From: Nitrospirota bacterium
Lineage (GTDB): Bacteria > Nitrospirota > Nitrospiria > Nitrospirales > Nitrospiraceae
Direction of reading: 5' to 3'
Assembly (NCBI GenBank): GCA_004296885.1
Contig: SCVN01000023.1
Span: 372,001 to 436,000 of the forward strand
DNA: 64,000 nt
The position numbers and the translations under genes are program-made. The notes under the pieces were generated by a model, which saw only the letters and a list, made by a program, of their open reading frames with translations, did not search any database and had not been told where the DNA came from. The stretch's first letter is position 1. The number at the start of each line of letters is the position of its first letter. Positions 1 through 7,340 of this stretch are shown here, piece by piece.

Positions 1-927
1 CATGGGGTCGGTCGGGTCGGCGTTGCGCGTCACCGGCTCCCCCGTCTGGGGGTGGAGCCCAGCCAGCGGCGCCTGGGCTTCCCGCTCGACCGGCGACGGC
101 AGGCACCCGGCCAGCATGTCCAGCAGCAAGGTCGAGCCGATGTTCCGCACCGCCGAGCCGCAGAGGACCGGCAGGAAGCTCAGCCTTTGCGTCCCATTCT
201 TCAACCCTTTGGTGAGCTCTTCCGCCGTCAGATCGCCTTCGGCCAGATACTTTTCCAGCAGCCGGTCATCCGTCTCCGCCACCCCTTCCGCCAGTTTCTT
301 GCGCGCCTCCGCGCACTGGCCGGCCAGGGCCGCAGGAATCGTCCCCTGCTGCACCTTGGGACTGTCCTTGACCGGCCGCCAGCTCGCCCCTCCGACAAGG
401 TCCACCACCCCTTCCAACTGTGGCCCTTCCCCGATCGGGACTGCAACCGGCAATCCCTTGAACTCGAGCGCTTTCTCGCAGCCCTCCAGCGCCGGTCCAA
501 GGAGGGTCCGATCCTTGTCGAGGTCGTTCACGAACAATAGGCAGGGCAAGCCCAGCTCCTTGATGCTGGACCAAATCTTCTCCAGCTCAGTCTTCACGCC
601 GGCCGCCGCACTAACCACGATCAGGACACCATCGACCGCCCGAAGCGCCATCCTGGCCTCGCCTTGAAAGCTCAATGCCCCGGGGGCGTCAATGACATTG
701 AACCGGACCCCCTTCCAGTCGAAGTGGGCGACCGATGCGCCGATGGACACCTTGTGGTGCGTTTCTTCCGGCTCGTAATCGCAGACCGTCGTGCCGCTGG
801 GAATCGACCCCATCGCGGGAATGGCCCCGGCCGTATAGAGGAGGGCCTCGACCAACGACGTTTTCCCCGCGCCCGTATAGGAAACGAGCGCGATGTTGCG
901 GATGTTGCTGATAGTCACGTCTTTCAT
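1..927 (-). CDS. EF-G-like translational GTPase, 3' end cut by the window edge
   Basis: The 309 visible N-terminal residues form the GTP-binding domain of an elongation factor G relative. The P-loop reads SYTGAGKTSLVEAL (about residues 16-29) where canonical EF-G has GHVDAGKTT. The G3 element reads DAPGALSF rather than DTPGH. The G4 element reads FVNDLDKD, so the usual NKxD lysine is replaced. These differences place it with EF-G2-type paralogues rather than the housekeeping factor, and a ribosome-related role is only inferred. The ATG at 927 has a good ribosome binding site (GGGAGG, 4 nt upstream). It begins 13 bp after the yqgE stop, so the two are probably cotranscribed. The C-terminal domains lie outside the window. 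Confidence 0.85.
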   Translation of the reverse strand, partial: MKDVTISNIRNIALVSYTGAGKTSLVEALLYTAGAIPAMGSIPSGTTVCDYEPEETHHKVSIGASVAHFDWKGVRFNVIDAPGALSFQGEARMALRAVDGVLIVVSAAAGVKTELEKIWSSIKELGLPCLLFVNDLDKDRTLLGPALEGCEKALEFKGLPVAVPIGEGPQLEGVVDLVGGASWRPVKDSPKVQQGTIPAALAGQCAEARKKLAEGVAETDDRLLEKYLAEGDLTAEELTKGLKNGTQRLSFLPVLCGSAVRNIGSTLLLDMLAGCLPSPVEREAQAPLAGLHPQTGEPVTRNADPTDPM

Positions 928-940
928 GGCACCTCCCTGT

Positions 941-1702
941 TCAGCCCGCAACTGGGGTTTCAGGAACATGCGCATCAAATCCGACGATGGTCCGGGTTCC
1001 GGACGTCCCCCGTCGGTCGAGGGCTTGGATCTGGCCTGGGAGCTCCGGTCTGTCGTTCAACTCCTGCCAGAGATCGGCCGGATTTTTCTCGAAGATGCTT
1101 GCGGCATCCGCCGGCAGCACCCGCCAAGAGCCTTGGGCCATTTCCGATGCCAGTTGGCCCGGCCCCCATCCAGCATAGCCGGCAAAAGCCCGAAATGTCT
1201 CGGCCGGCGACGGCTTGGCAATGACCCGTTCGAGATCCTTGAGATTCCCGCCGAGGTAGATGCCCTCCAACACCCGACGCGCCTGCGCCGGCTCCTGCGT
1301 CAGCCGGAACAGCATGAGCAGGGCTTCCGGCTGCACCGGTCCGCCGGCAAATAAGAGATGGGCTGTGCCTTGCAAGGTCGGCACGTCGGACAGGGCCTCG
1401 GACAGGAGGAAATTGGTCGGACGATTGAGGACCAGCCCCAGCGTCCCCGCTGACCCATGGTCGCAAATCAGAATGACGGTGTGGCGGAAGTTCGGATCTA
1501 GAAGGCTGGGACTGGCGACGAGAAATACCCCTTTCCCCAGGGGCGTCGAGATTGCGCCGGTGAGACGTGCTCCGGCAACGACCGGCCGGGACGAGAGCGC
1601 CAGCACGGTTGCTGCGACCAGAGAGACGGCCAGGACCAGGCACACACCGAATGCCGGCCCCGTCGGGACCGTCCGCTGCGCCCTTGGCCCGTGGTTGGTC
1701 AT
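941..1702 (-). CDS. YqgE/AlgH family (UPF0301) protein with N-terminal membrane segment
   Basis: A 253-residue protein of the UPF0301 family (YqgE of E. coli, AlgH of Pseudomonas). Family signatures include GKGVFLVASPSLLDPNFRHT (about 56-75), then GTLGLVLNRPT, then FAGGPVQPEALLMLF. The biochemical function of the family is not established. Unusually, about 45 residues precede the conserved domain and include the hydrophobic run FGVCLVLAVSLVAATVLAL, a signal peptide or membrane anchor; E. coli YqgE begins directly at the domain and is cytoplasmic. The gene lies just upstream of the EF-G-like gene with a 13-bp gap. Family assignment is firm, export is inference. Confidence 0.88.
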   Translation of the reverse strand: MTNHGPRAQRTVPTGPAFGVCLVLAVSLVAATVLALSSRPVVAGARLTGAISTPLGKGVFLVASPSLLDPNFRHTVILICDHGSAGTLGLVLNRPTNFLLSEALSDVPTLQGTAHLLFAGGPVQPEALLMLFRLTQEPAQARRVLEGIYLGGNLKDLERVIAKPSPAETFRAFAGYAGWGPGQLASEMAQGSWRVLPADAASIFEKNPADLWQELNDRPELPGQIQALDRRGTSGTRTIVGFDAHVPETPVAG

Positions 1703-1796
1703 CCTCGACCACCCCCTGCCGACACTTCGTAACGAGCTTATAGTAAACCCACCGGCGCCCGCAAATGGATTCCGCGACCCCGCCCCTTCCCGTGCA

Positions 1797-2603
1797 TCAA
1801 GTATCCGACCCGTCTGGCCCGGACCGCTTCCGCAGGGCTTGAGGCCTACGTCCGCGCCGGCGCGTGGCCGGGACCGCAGTTCCGTCGGACAAGGGGCCGG
1901 CCCGCTCGCTCAACCAGCCCTGGTCGGCGAAACTGACATAGCGGCCGTCCCCGACGATCAGGTGATCCAGCACGGCAATGCCCAGGAGCTGGCCGACCGA
2001 AACCAGCCGTTCGGTCAGCAGCCGGTCCTCCTGGCTGGGAGCCGGGTCACCGCTGGGGTGATTGTGCAAAAAGATCACGGCCGCAGCCGATTCCCGCACC
2101 GCCAACGTAAACACTTCCCGCGGGTGAACGATGCTGAGCGTGAGGCTTCCCACGGACACCGTCGCGTCCCGAATGATGGCATGCTTCGCATCCAGCAAGA
2201 TGATCTTGAAGACCTCGTGACGCAGATCGCGCAGAAGCGGGTGATAGTGCGCGAACAAGTCCCGGCTGGACCCGATGCGCGTCCCCGTCGAGAGCGGGGC
2301 CGCCAACACGCGCTTACCCAATTCGATGGCCGCCTTCAACTGCGCCGCCTTGGCCGGACCGATCCCCGGCACTTGGCAGAGTTCCTCGAATCCCTGGCTC
2401 GCCAGACTCCCCAACCCGGACGATTGCGCCAACAGATCCATCGCCACCTGCACCGCAGACCGGTCCTGCCGCCCCACGCGCAAGAGAATGGCCAAGAGCT
2501 GCGCATCGGAGAGGGATTCCGGTCCCTCACGGGCCAGTCGCTCGCGTGGCCGCTCGCTCTCCGGCCACCGGTTGATGCCTCCGGGACGGCTCTGTTCTCC
2601 CAC
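1797..2603 (-). CDS. radC: RadC family JAMM-domain protein
   Basis: A protein of about 268 residues with the two-part RadC architecture. An N-terminal helix-hairpin-helix region carries VPGIGPAKAAQLKAAIELGK. A C-terminal JAB1/MPN (JAMM) domain carries the metal-binding motif HNHPSGDPAPSQED. RadC was once linked to DNA repair, but its cellular role is unclear. The open frame continues to a TTG at 2618. I prefer the GTG at 2603 because GAGAGG (2611-2616) sits 7 nt before it, while nothing like a ribosome binding site precedes the TTG. About 20 residues at the C-terminus are Arg/Pro rich and extend past the family domain. The gene diverges from the small zinc-ribbon gene. Confidence 0.9.
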   Translation of the reverse strand: MGEQSRPGGINRWPESERPRERLAREGPESLSDAQLLAILLRVGRQDRSAVQVAMDLLAQSSGLGSLASQGFEELCQVPGIGPAKAAQLKAAIELGKRVLAAPLSTGTRIGSSRDLFAHYHPLLRDLRHEVFKIILLDAKHAIIRDATVSVGSLTLSIVHPREVFTLAVRESAAAVIFLHNHPSGDPAPSQEDRLLTERLVSVGQLLGIAVLDHLIVGDGRYVSFADQGWLSERAGPLSDGTAVPATRRRGRRPQALRKRSGPDGSDT

Positions 2604-2757
2604 CTCACAACCTCTCAAGACAAAACGGAAAAACCACGTAGGTGTGACAATTATGACGCAGGAAAGTGACGATTTTTGGAATCATTGTCTTTGCTACGGC
2701 CATGTCATCACCTAGGCCAACATGCGTAACATATTGATATTACTTAAATGACATCCA

Positions 2758-2772
2758 TGGTCTGATATTTGC
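2758..2772 (+). promoter_or_regulatory. Possible sigma-54 (RpoN) -24/-12 promoter
   Basis: TGG at 2758-2760 and TTGC at 2769-2772 have the GG-N10-GC spacing of the -24/-12 consensus (TGGCACG-N4-TTGC). The site lies in the AT-rich gap (2604-2816) before the zinc-ribbon gene and would start transcription near 2784. Only seven conserved positions match, so it is tentative. No activator site was identified. Confidence 0.35.
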
Positions 2773-2816
2773 TTGATTTATCGCCCCAGTACAGCACCCG
2801 TGACCAGGAGGATGAC

Positions 2817-2990
2817 ATGGAATGTCCGAAATGCAACGGGTTGATGATGTCGGAGCGCTTCTCCGACTTCTTCCTCATCTTCTACGCCTGGAAGTGCATC
2901 AACTGCGGTTCGATCATCGACCGCACGATCTCCACGAATCGGCGGAAGAGCTTAGAAGCCCCGGACATGCACCCGGTGCCGACGCGCTGA
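2817..2990 (+). CDS. Small Cys4 zinc-ribbon protein (57 aa)
   Basis: A 57-residue protein with two CxxC pairs, CPKC near the start and CINC about 24 residues later, predicted to bind one zinc. The stretch between the pairs (FSDFFLIFYAW) is strongly hydrophobic. AGGAGG at 2806-2811 lies 5 nt before the ATG, the strongest ribosome binding site of its neighbourhood, which fixes the start and argues the gene is real despite its size. The reading frame stays open upstream to 2769 but without a better start. The stop codon is embedded in a perfect hairpin (2986-3006). I recognise very similar small proteins from Nitrospira genomes from memory; function unknown. Confidence 0.75.
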   Translation: MECPKCNGLMMSERFSDFFLIFYAWKCINCGSIIDRTISTNRRKSLEAPDMHPVPTR

Positions 2991-3006
2991 GCCGGTACGG
3001 CTCAGC
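2986..3006. terminator. Perfect 8-bp hairpin overlapping the zinc-ribbon stop codon
   Basis: GCTGAGCC (2986-2993), a 5-nt loop (2994-2998) and GGCTCAGC (2999-3006) form a perfect GC-rich stem that contains the TGA stop at 2988-2990. There is no following T-run, so it is not a classical intrinsic terminator. It may stabilise the mRNA 3' end or act with Rho. The rest of the gap to rsmD (3007-3207) shows no further feature. Confidence 0.35.
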
Positions 3007-3207
3007 CTCGGCGCCTCTTCGCGATTCCACCGCCGCCGTTCGCTCGCTTTTCGCGTACTACCTTCACCAAGTCACCTTCCACCCCGAGCAATTATAGGCG
3101 TTGGGCCCGACTCCGTCAAAATGAGCCGGTCGGCCGGCCACCCCTCGGAATCCGTTCGCCGAACACTCTCCTCGCTTCCCAACGTGCGGACCGGCCATTT
3201 CGTTGCC

Positions 3208-3235
3208 TTGACCCATGAAAAAACGCTGTGATAGA
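3208..3235 (+). promoter_or_regulatory. Candidate sigma-70 promoter for the rsmD-coaD operon
   Basis: TTGACC (3208-3213, 5/6 to the -35 consensus), a 16-nt spacer and GATAGA (3230-3235, a weak -10) lie 33 bp before the rsmD start. The position is right and the -35 is good; the -10 is poor. Confidence 0.35.
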
Positions 3236-3267
3236 GTCAGCCACGACTCATTTTCGGAGAGTAGAAA

Positions 3268-3834
3268 ATGCGGGTCATTGCCGGTGCGCAGAGAGGACGG
3301 CGTCTGATGGGACCGAAGGGCCCCGGGTTGCGCCCCACCTCCGACCGCGTCAAGGAGGCGCTGTTTTCCATCCTCAACCCCCGCCTCGCAGGAGCACGGG
3401 TTTTGGATCTCTATGCCGGCACCGGCGCGATCGGCATCGAAGCCTTGAGTCGAGGGGCCCGGCACGCCACCTTTGTCGAGCCCCATGCCTCCTCGTTGCG
3501 CGTCCTGCGCGCCAATCTTGAACTCTGCGGACTAAGCACCCAGGCTACCATCCACCCCTGCACAGCCGAGGCTTTTTTCAAGCGCCGGACTGCAGCGGAA
3601 CCGGCCTACGACATCATCTTTGCCGACCCACCCTATGACGACGAGGGCGCCTCCGCCTTGCTGTCCGTCTTCAGCCAACACACCAGCCTCCAGCCCACCG
3701 CTACGCTGGTGCTGGAACACGGCTCGAAGACCGAACCGGTCGTCGATGGGCTGGCCCTCATCCGGCGCTATCGCTATGGAGACACAACGTTGTCGCTATT
3801 CCGCCCTCGGCAGGAAGAGAGCCTCGCCCCATGA
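3268..3834 (+). CDS. rsmD: 16S rRNA (guanine(966)-N2)-methyltransferase RsmD
   Basis: A 188-residue enzyme that methylates N2 of G966 in 16S rRNA using S-adenosylmethionine. The N-terminus MRVIAGAQRGRRL and the following RPTSDRVKEALFSIL are hallmark RsmD sequences. The SAM-binding loop is VLDLYAGTGAIGIEALSRG (about 46-64). The catalytic motif IV is DPPY (about 119-122), as in N2-guanine methyltransferases. A GGAG ribosome binding site precedes the ATG. The stop overlaps the coaD start by 4 bp (ATGA), so rsmD, coaD and the aminotransferase gene form one translationally coupled operon. Confidence 0.95.
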   Translation: MRVIAGAQRGRRLMGPKGPGLRPTSDRVKEALFSILNPRLAGARVLDLYAGTGAIGIEALSRGARHATFVEPHASSLRVLRANLELCGLSTQATIHPCTAEAFFKRRTAAEPAYDIIFADPPYDDEGASALLSVFSQHTSLQPTATLVLEHGSKTEPVVDGLALIRRYRYGDTTLSLFRPRQEESLAP

Positions 3835-4319
3835 AAATCGGGGTCTATCCAGGCACTTTCGACCCCGTCACCCACGGCCACACGGATATCATCGCGCGGA
3901 GCCTGCGGGTCTTCGACCGGGTGATCGTCGCCGTGGCGTTGAACCCCAGCAAACGGCCGCTCTTCGACCTGGCCGAGCGCGTCGAGATGGTAAAGCTGGT
4001 CACCAAGAATCTGCCCCACGTGGAGGTGGAGGCCTTCGACGGGCTCCTGGTCGAGTACCTCCGACAGCACAGCGCTCATGCCGTGATTCGCGGCTTGCGG
4101 GCCATCGCGGACTTCGAGTACGAGTTTCAGATGGCGTTGATCAATCGCAAGCTGGACAACAACTTCGAAACGGTGTTCCTCATGCCCAGCGAAGAATATT
4201 CCTATCTCACCTCGAGCATCATCAAGGAAGTCGGAGGACTGGGCGGCTCGCTCAAGGACTTCGTGCATCCCGAAGTCGCCGACCGTTTGCGCCAGCGCTT
4301 GCGGAGGCCCACCGCATGA
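3831..4319 (+). CDS. coaD: Phosphopantetheine adenylyltransferase
   Basis: A 162-residue enzyme catalysing the penultimate step of coenzyme A synthesis, transfer of AMP from ATP to 4'-phosphopantetheine. It shows the nucleotidyltransferase motif YPGTFDPVTHGH (about 6-17), VVAVALNPSKRP, AVIRGLRAIADFEYE, and the C-terminal YSYLTSSIIKEV that carries the ISSS-like motif. Length and motif order match the family. It is sandwiched by ATGA overlaps between rsmD and the aminotransferase gene; the rsmD-coaD pair is a common arrangement in bacteria. Confidence 0.97.
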   Translation: MKIGVYPGTFDPVTHGHTDIIARSLRVFDRVIVAVALNPSKRPLFDLAERVEMVKLVTKNLPHVEVEAFDGLLVEYLRQHSAHAVIRGLRAIADFEYEFQMALINRKLDNNFETVFLMPSEEYSYLTSSIIKEVGGLGGSLKDFVHPEVADRLRQRLRRPTA

Positions 4320-5512
4320 AACTGGCAGCCCGCGCCGGACGCATCGTCCCCTCGCCGACGCTCAGCATTACCGCAACCGCCAAGGCGATGGCGGCCCAGG
4401 GGCTCGACGTCATCGACTTCGCCTCGGGCGAGCCGGACTTCGACACGCCCGAACCGGTCAAGGCGGCGGCGGAGGCGGCGATCCGGGCCGGGTTCACCAA
4501 ATACACGGCCTCATCCGGGATCGATGAACTCAAAAGCGCCATCGTCGACAAATTCCAGACCGAACAGGGATTGCGGTACGAGAAATCGCAGGTTCTGGTG
4601 TCCTGCGGCGCCAAACATACCCTCTATAATCTGGCCCAGGCTCTGTTCGATGCGGGCGATGAAGTCCTCATCCCCTCGCCTTTTTGGGTTTCCTACCGCG
4701 ATCAAGTCCTCCTGAACGATGCCACCCCGGTGTTGGTGCAGACGAGCGAAGCCTCCGGCTACGCCGTCACCAGGGCACTGCTGGAGGCGCACCTGACACC
4801 CAGGAGCAAGGCGATTATCGTCAACAGCCCCAGCAATCCGACCGGCGCCACGTACGACCGCGCCACCCTGGAGGATATCGCCGACATCGCCCTGCGGCAC
4901 GATCTCGTCGTGATTTCCGACGAGATCTATGAAAAGATTCTCTATGACGGAGCGAAGCACATCAGCATCGCCACCTTGAGCCCCGAGATCGCCGCGAGGA
5001 CCGTGGTCGTCAATGGAGTCTCCAAAGCCTACGCGATGACCGGCTGGCGCATCGGCTATGCGGCCGGCCCCAAGCCGCTGATTACCGCCATGGCGGACAT
5101 TCAAAGCCAAAGCACATCCAATCCCACCTCCATCTCGCAGAAGGCCGCCGTGGCCGCGCTGCGCGGGGGCGATGCCTTCCCCCGACTCATGGTCGTTGAA
5201 TTTGATCGGCGGCGGCGATTGATGGTCGAACGGCTGAACAAAATGCCCGGCATGAGCTGCCGCATGCCGGCCGGCGCGTTCTACGCGTTTCCCAACGTGG
5301 CAGGCCTCCTCCAACGCCGCCATGGCCAGACCCCCATTGATACGCCGGCGGCCTTGGCCGCCTATTTGCTCAAGGAAGCTCAGATCGCGGTCGTGCCCGG
5401 CGAGCCCTTCGGCAGCGCCTCCCACATCCGCCTCTCCTATGCCACCAGCATGGAAGCCATCACGCGCGGCATGGACCGGATGGAGGCCGCGCTGAAGAAA
5501 CTGACCTCGTAA
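4316..5512 (+). CDS. Class I PLP-dependent aminotransferase (aspartate aminotransferase type)
   Basis: A 398-residue fold-type I aminotransferase, most like the aspartate aminotransferases of the Ib subgroup. Features are FASGEPDFDTPEPVK near the N-terminus (substrate loop), VNSPSNPTGATY (Asn that contacts PLP), and SKAYAMTGWRIGYAAGP, where the Lys forms the Schiff base. The C-terminal RLSYATS includes the Arg that binds the alpha-carboxylate. It probably interconverts aspartate and oxaloacetate; aromatic or prephenate substrates cannot be excluded. The frame is open far upstream through coaD, but the ATG at 4316 overlapping the coaD stop marks the real start. Confidence 0.92.
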   Translation: MKLAARAGRIVPSPTLSITATAKAMAAQGLDVIDFASGEPDFDTPEPVKAAAEAAIRAGFTKYTASSGIDELKSAIVDKFQTEQGLRYEKSQVLVSCGAKHTLYNLAQALFDAGDEVLIPSPFWVSYRDQVLLNDATPVLVQTSEASGYAVTRALLEAHLTPRSKAIIVNSPSNPTGATYDRATLEDIADIALRHDLVVISDEIYEKILYDGAKHISIATLSPEIAARTVVVNGVSKAYAMTGWRIGYAAGPKPLITAMADIQSQSTSNPTSISQKAAVAALRGGDAFPRLMVVEFDRRRRLMVERLNKMPGMSCRMPAGAFYAFPNVAGLLQRRHGQTPIDTPAALAAYLLKEAQIAVVPGEPFGSASHIRLSYATSMEAITRGMDRMEAALKKLTS

Positions 5513-5598
5513 CCGTCAGACTCCCACAATGGGGCCAAGAACAGGTACAATGAGTATGCGTGCGCATCCGCTGAGAAGACTGTAGGGAGCGTGAGCGA

Positions 5599-5627
5599 TT
5601 GACTTTTTCGGATCGAGGGCTTATCTC
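5599..5627 (+). promoter_or_regulatory. Weak candidate sigma-70 promoter upstream of the FmdB-type gene
   Basis: TTGACT (5599-5604), a 17-nt spacer and TATCTC (5622-5627) lie in the 188-bp gap after the aminotransferase gene. The -35 matches 5/6 and the -10 only 3/6. It would give a leader of about 65 nt. No terminator was recognised in the gap. Confidence 0.3.
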
Positions 5628-5700
5628 AGCGGCAACGCCGGCAGCAAACCAATAAGAGGATCGGTTCCGCAGCGTAAGCTAGAGAGAGATGAGGTGAGTC

Positions 5701-6117
5701 GTGCCGATTTACGAATATGTCTGTCAGGGCTGCGAACATCGCTTTGAAATCAAACAAAAGATGAGCGACCCGCCGGTGACTGGGTGCCCGCGCTGCGGGC
5801 AACCGGTCACCAAGGTGATCTCGGCCCCGGCCATCATGTTCAAAGGAACCGGCTGGTATGTCACCGACTACTCGGACAAGATGAAGCCGCCCGGACAATC
5901 GGAATCCGCCGGAAAACCATCGAACGGCCAATCCGAACAAAAGAAAGACGCGATGACAACTCCGGCGGCGCCGGCCGCCGGCGCCTCGGAAAGCGCACCC
6001 GCTGCTCCTTCGTCCAGCAGCGGAACGGGCGGAACGAGCAGCAGCGCCCCATCAAGTCAACCGGCCGGCACGTCGTCGTCCTCGACTCCGACTTCAAGCG
6101 CATCCAAGACGCCTTAG
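5701..6117 (+). CDS. FmdB-type zinc-ribbon protein with Ser/Ala/Pro-rich tail
   Basis: A 138-residue protein starting at GTG (GAGGTGAGTC upstream serves as ribosome binding site). Residues 1-50 form the CxxC_CXXC_SSSS / FmdB zinc ribbon: MPIYEYVCQGCEHRFE with CxxC, then CPRCG about 20 residues later, followed by the usual VTKVISAPAIMFKGTGWYVTDY. The rest (about 65-138) is low-complexity Ser, Ala, Pro, Thr and Gly, probably disordered. The family was named after a proposed regulator of formamidase/methanol genes, but most members have no defined function. It converges with the next gene with 9 bp between stops. Confidence 0.85.
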   Translation: MPIYEYVCQGCEHRFEIKQKMSDPPVTGCPRCGQPVTKVISAPAIMFKGTGWYVTDYSDKMKPPGQSESAGKPSNGQSEQKKDAMTTPAAPAAGASESAPAAPSSSSGTGGTSSSAPSSQPAGTSSSSTPTSSASKTP

Positions 6118-6126
6118 GCCGCTCCC

Positions 6127-6549
6127 TCAGACTTTTTTCTTGGCATGGGCCTTCGCCTGAGTCTTGGCCGCCGGTTTCTTCTTCGCCGGGGCCGGCGCAG
6201 GCTTGGCTGCCGCCTTGGGAGCCGCCTTCGTACCGGACTTGCCCAGCTTGGCGGTTTTCTCACGTTCCGCATCCAGGGCTTGCTTGAGGTTGGCAATGTT
6301 GCCGGCCAGTTCGCGATTCAACCGTGACAGTTCATCCAGTCGCGCCTGAATCTCCTCCTTGGCCTTCACCGCGTCCTTCAGCTGGTTGTCGAGGTTGGCC
6401 CGTTCCGCGGCCGCCGTCTGCACCTCGGCTTTGAGCTGCTCGATCTGAGCCTGGAGCGCCGGCGGCCAATAGTCGCAGCCGGTAAGCATCATGGCCATTC
6501 CCGCCGCCAACACCAGTCCCCGCACACTGGTCCTCATTGCAGACGTCAT
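6127..6549 (-). CDS. Coiled-coil lipoprotein with lysine/alanine-rich tail
   Basis: A 140-residue predicted outer or inner membrane lipoprotein. The N-terminus has a signal peptide ending in MLTGC, a lipobox with Cys near residue 25. Residues about 30-105 are heptad-like and charged (QIEQLKAEVQ, LDELSRLNREL), a long coiled coil. The tail is Ala/Lys/Pro-rich and strongly basic, ending KAHAKKKV, reminiscent of a peptidoglycan- or nucleic-acid-binding tail. The ATG at 6549 is chosen because GGAAGGAG lies 9 nt upstream; an ATG four codons later is possible. No family name can be given. It converges with the FmdB-type gene. Confidence 0.75.
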   Translation of the reverse strand: MTSAMRTSVRGLVLAAGMAMMLTGCDYWPPALQAQIEQLKAEVQTAAAERANLDNQLKDAVKAKEEIQARLDELSRLNRELAGNIANLKQALDAEREKTAKLGKSGTKAAPKAAAKPAPAPAKKKPAAKTQAKAHAKKKV

Positions 6550-6637
6550 GCTTGTCCACTCCTTCCTTTCCGAATGGTTACGTACCTGCCGAACTTTCAC
6601 ATCATACCTGCCCGGGCGAACGGCGTCATCCGATTCC

Positions 6638-7327
6638 TCACAGGGACGACGCCAATCCCGCCTCTGCCAGGACCGCCAGGATCTGCGCAGAGGCAATCGG
6701 CCCTTCCCGCAATACCCGAACAGCACCGCTGACATCGACCACTGTCGAGGGCCGCGCCGCCGGCGTCGGCCCTCCGTCGAGAATCATATCCACCTCGTCC
6801 CCCACGGCCTGGTCGACTTCCTCCGCCGTCCTCGCCGGAGGCGCACCGGATCGGTTCGCGCTCGTGCCGGTCAAAGGACCGGTCCGGCGCAGCACTTCCT
6901 GCAAGAGGGGATAGGCCGACAGCCGGATCCCCACCGTACCGGTCCCGGCGGTCAGCTCATCGGGCAACCCCTCGGCTGCGGGAAACACGATCGTCAGCGG
7001 ACCAGGCCAGAACTGCTGCATCAGCACCGTTGCAGCGCGAGGCACCGAGGCCACCAGAGAATCCAACTGGGCATGGTCTGCAATCAACACCAGCAAGGGC
7101 TTGCCGTCTCCCCGCCCCTTGATGCGGCAGACGCGGCCAATCGCTTCCACTTGCCTTGCAGCACAGCCGACCGAAGCGCCGAGCGCATAAAAACTTTCGG
7201 TCGGCACGGCCAAGACCCCGCCGGCCTGCGCGATGCGGCCCGCCTCCTCCAGCGCCAATCCCATGGCGGACGGGTCGGTCCTGGTCAACGTCAGTACGCG
7301 TGCCACGGATGTTCCATTCCGTCCCAT
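6638..7327 (-). CDS. tsaC: L-threonylcarbamoyladenylate synthase (Sua5/YciO/YrdC family)
   Basis: A protein of about 229 residues with the YrdC domain that makes threonylcarbamoyl-AMP from Thr, bicarbonate and ATP, the first step of t6A modification of ANN-decoding tRNAs. Matching segments are GGVLAVPTESFYALGASV, KGRGDGKPLLVLI, FWPGPLTIVFPA, and PLTGTSANRSGAPP. It lacks the extra C-terminal Sua5 domain, so TsaC is the better name. The frame is open up to 7453 inside purD; the ATG at 7327, 13 bp after the purD stop, is more plausible. It is downstream of purH and purD in the same direction. Confidence 0.88.
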   Translation of the reverse strand: MGRNGTSVARVLTLTRTDPSAMGLALEEAGRIAQAGGVLAVPTESFYALGASVGCAARQVEAIGRVCRIKGRGDGKPLLVLIADHAQLDSLVASVPRAATVLMQQFWPGPLTIVFPAAEGLPDELTAGTGTVGIRLSAYPLLQEVLRRTGPLTGTSANRSGAPPARTAEEVDQAVGDEVDMILDGGPTPAARPSTVVDVSGAVRVLREGPIASAQILAVLAEAGLASSL

Positions 7328-7340
7328 TGCATGCCGGCCT

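Noticed and set aside
3620-5512. A long frame that would fuse coaD-region sequence to the aminotransferase
   Set aside because: The first part is an out-of-frame reading of rsmD and coaD; the aminotransferase starts at 4316 with an ATGA overlap.
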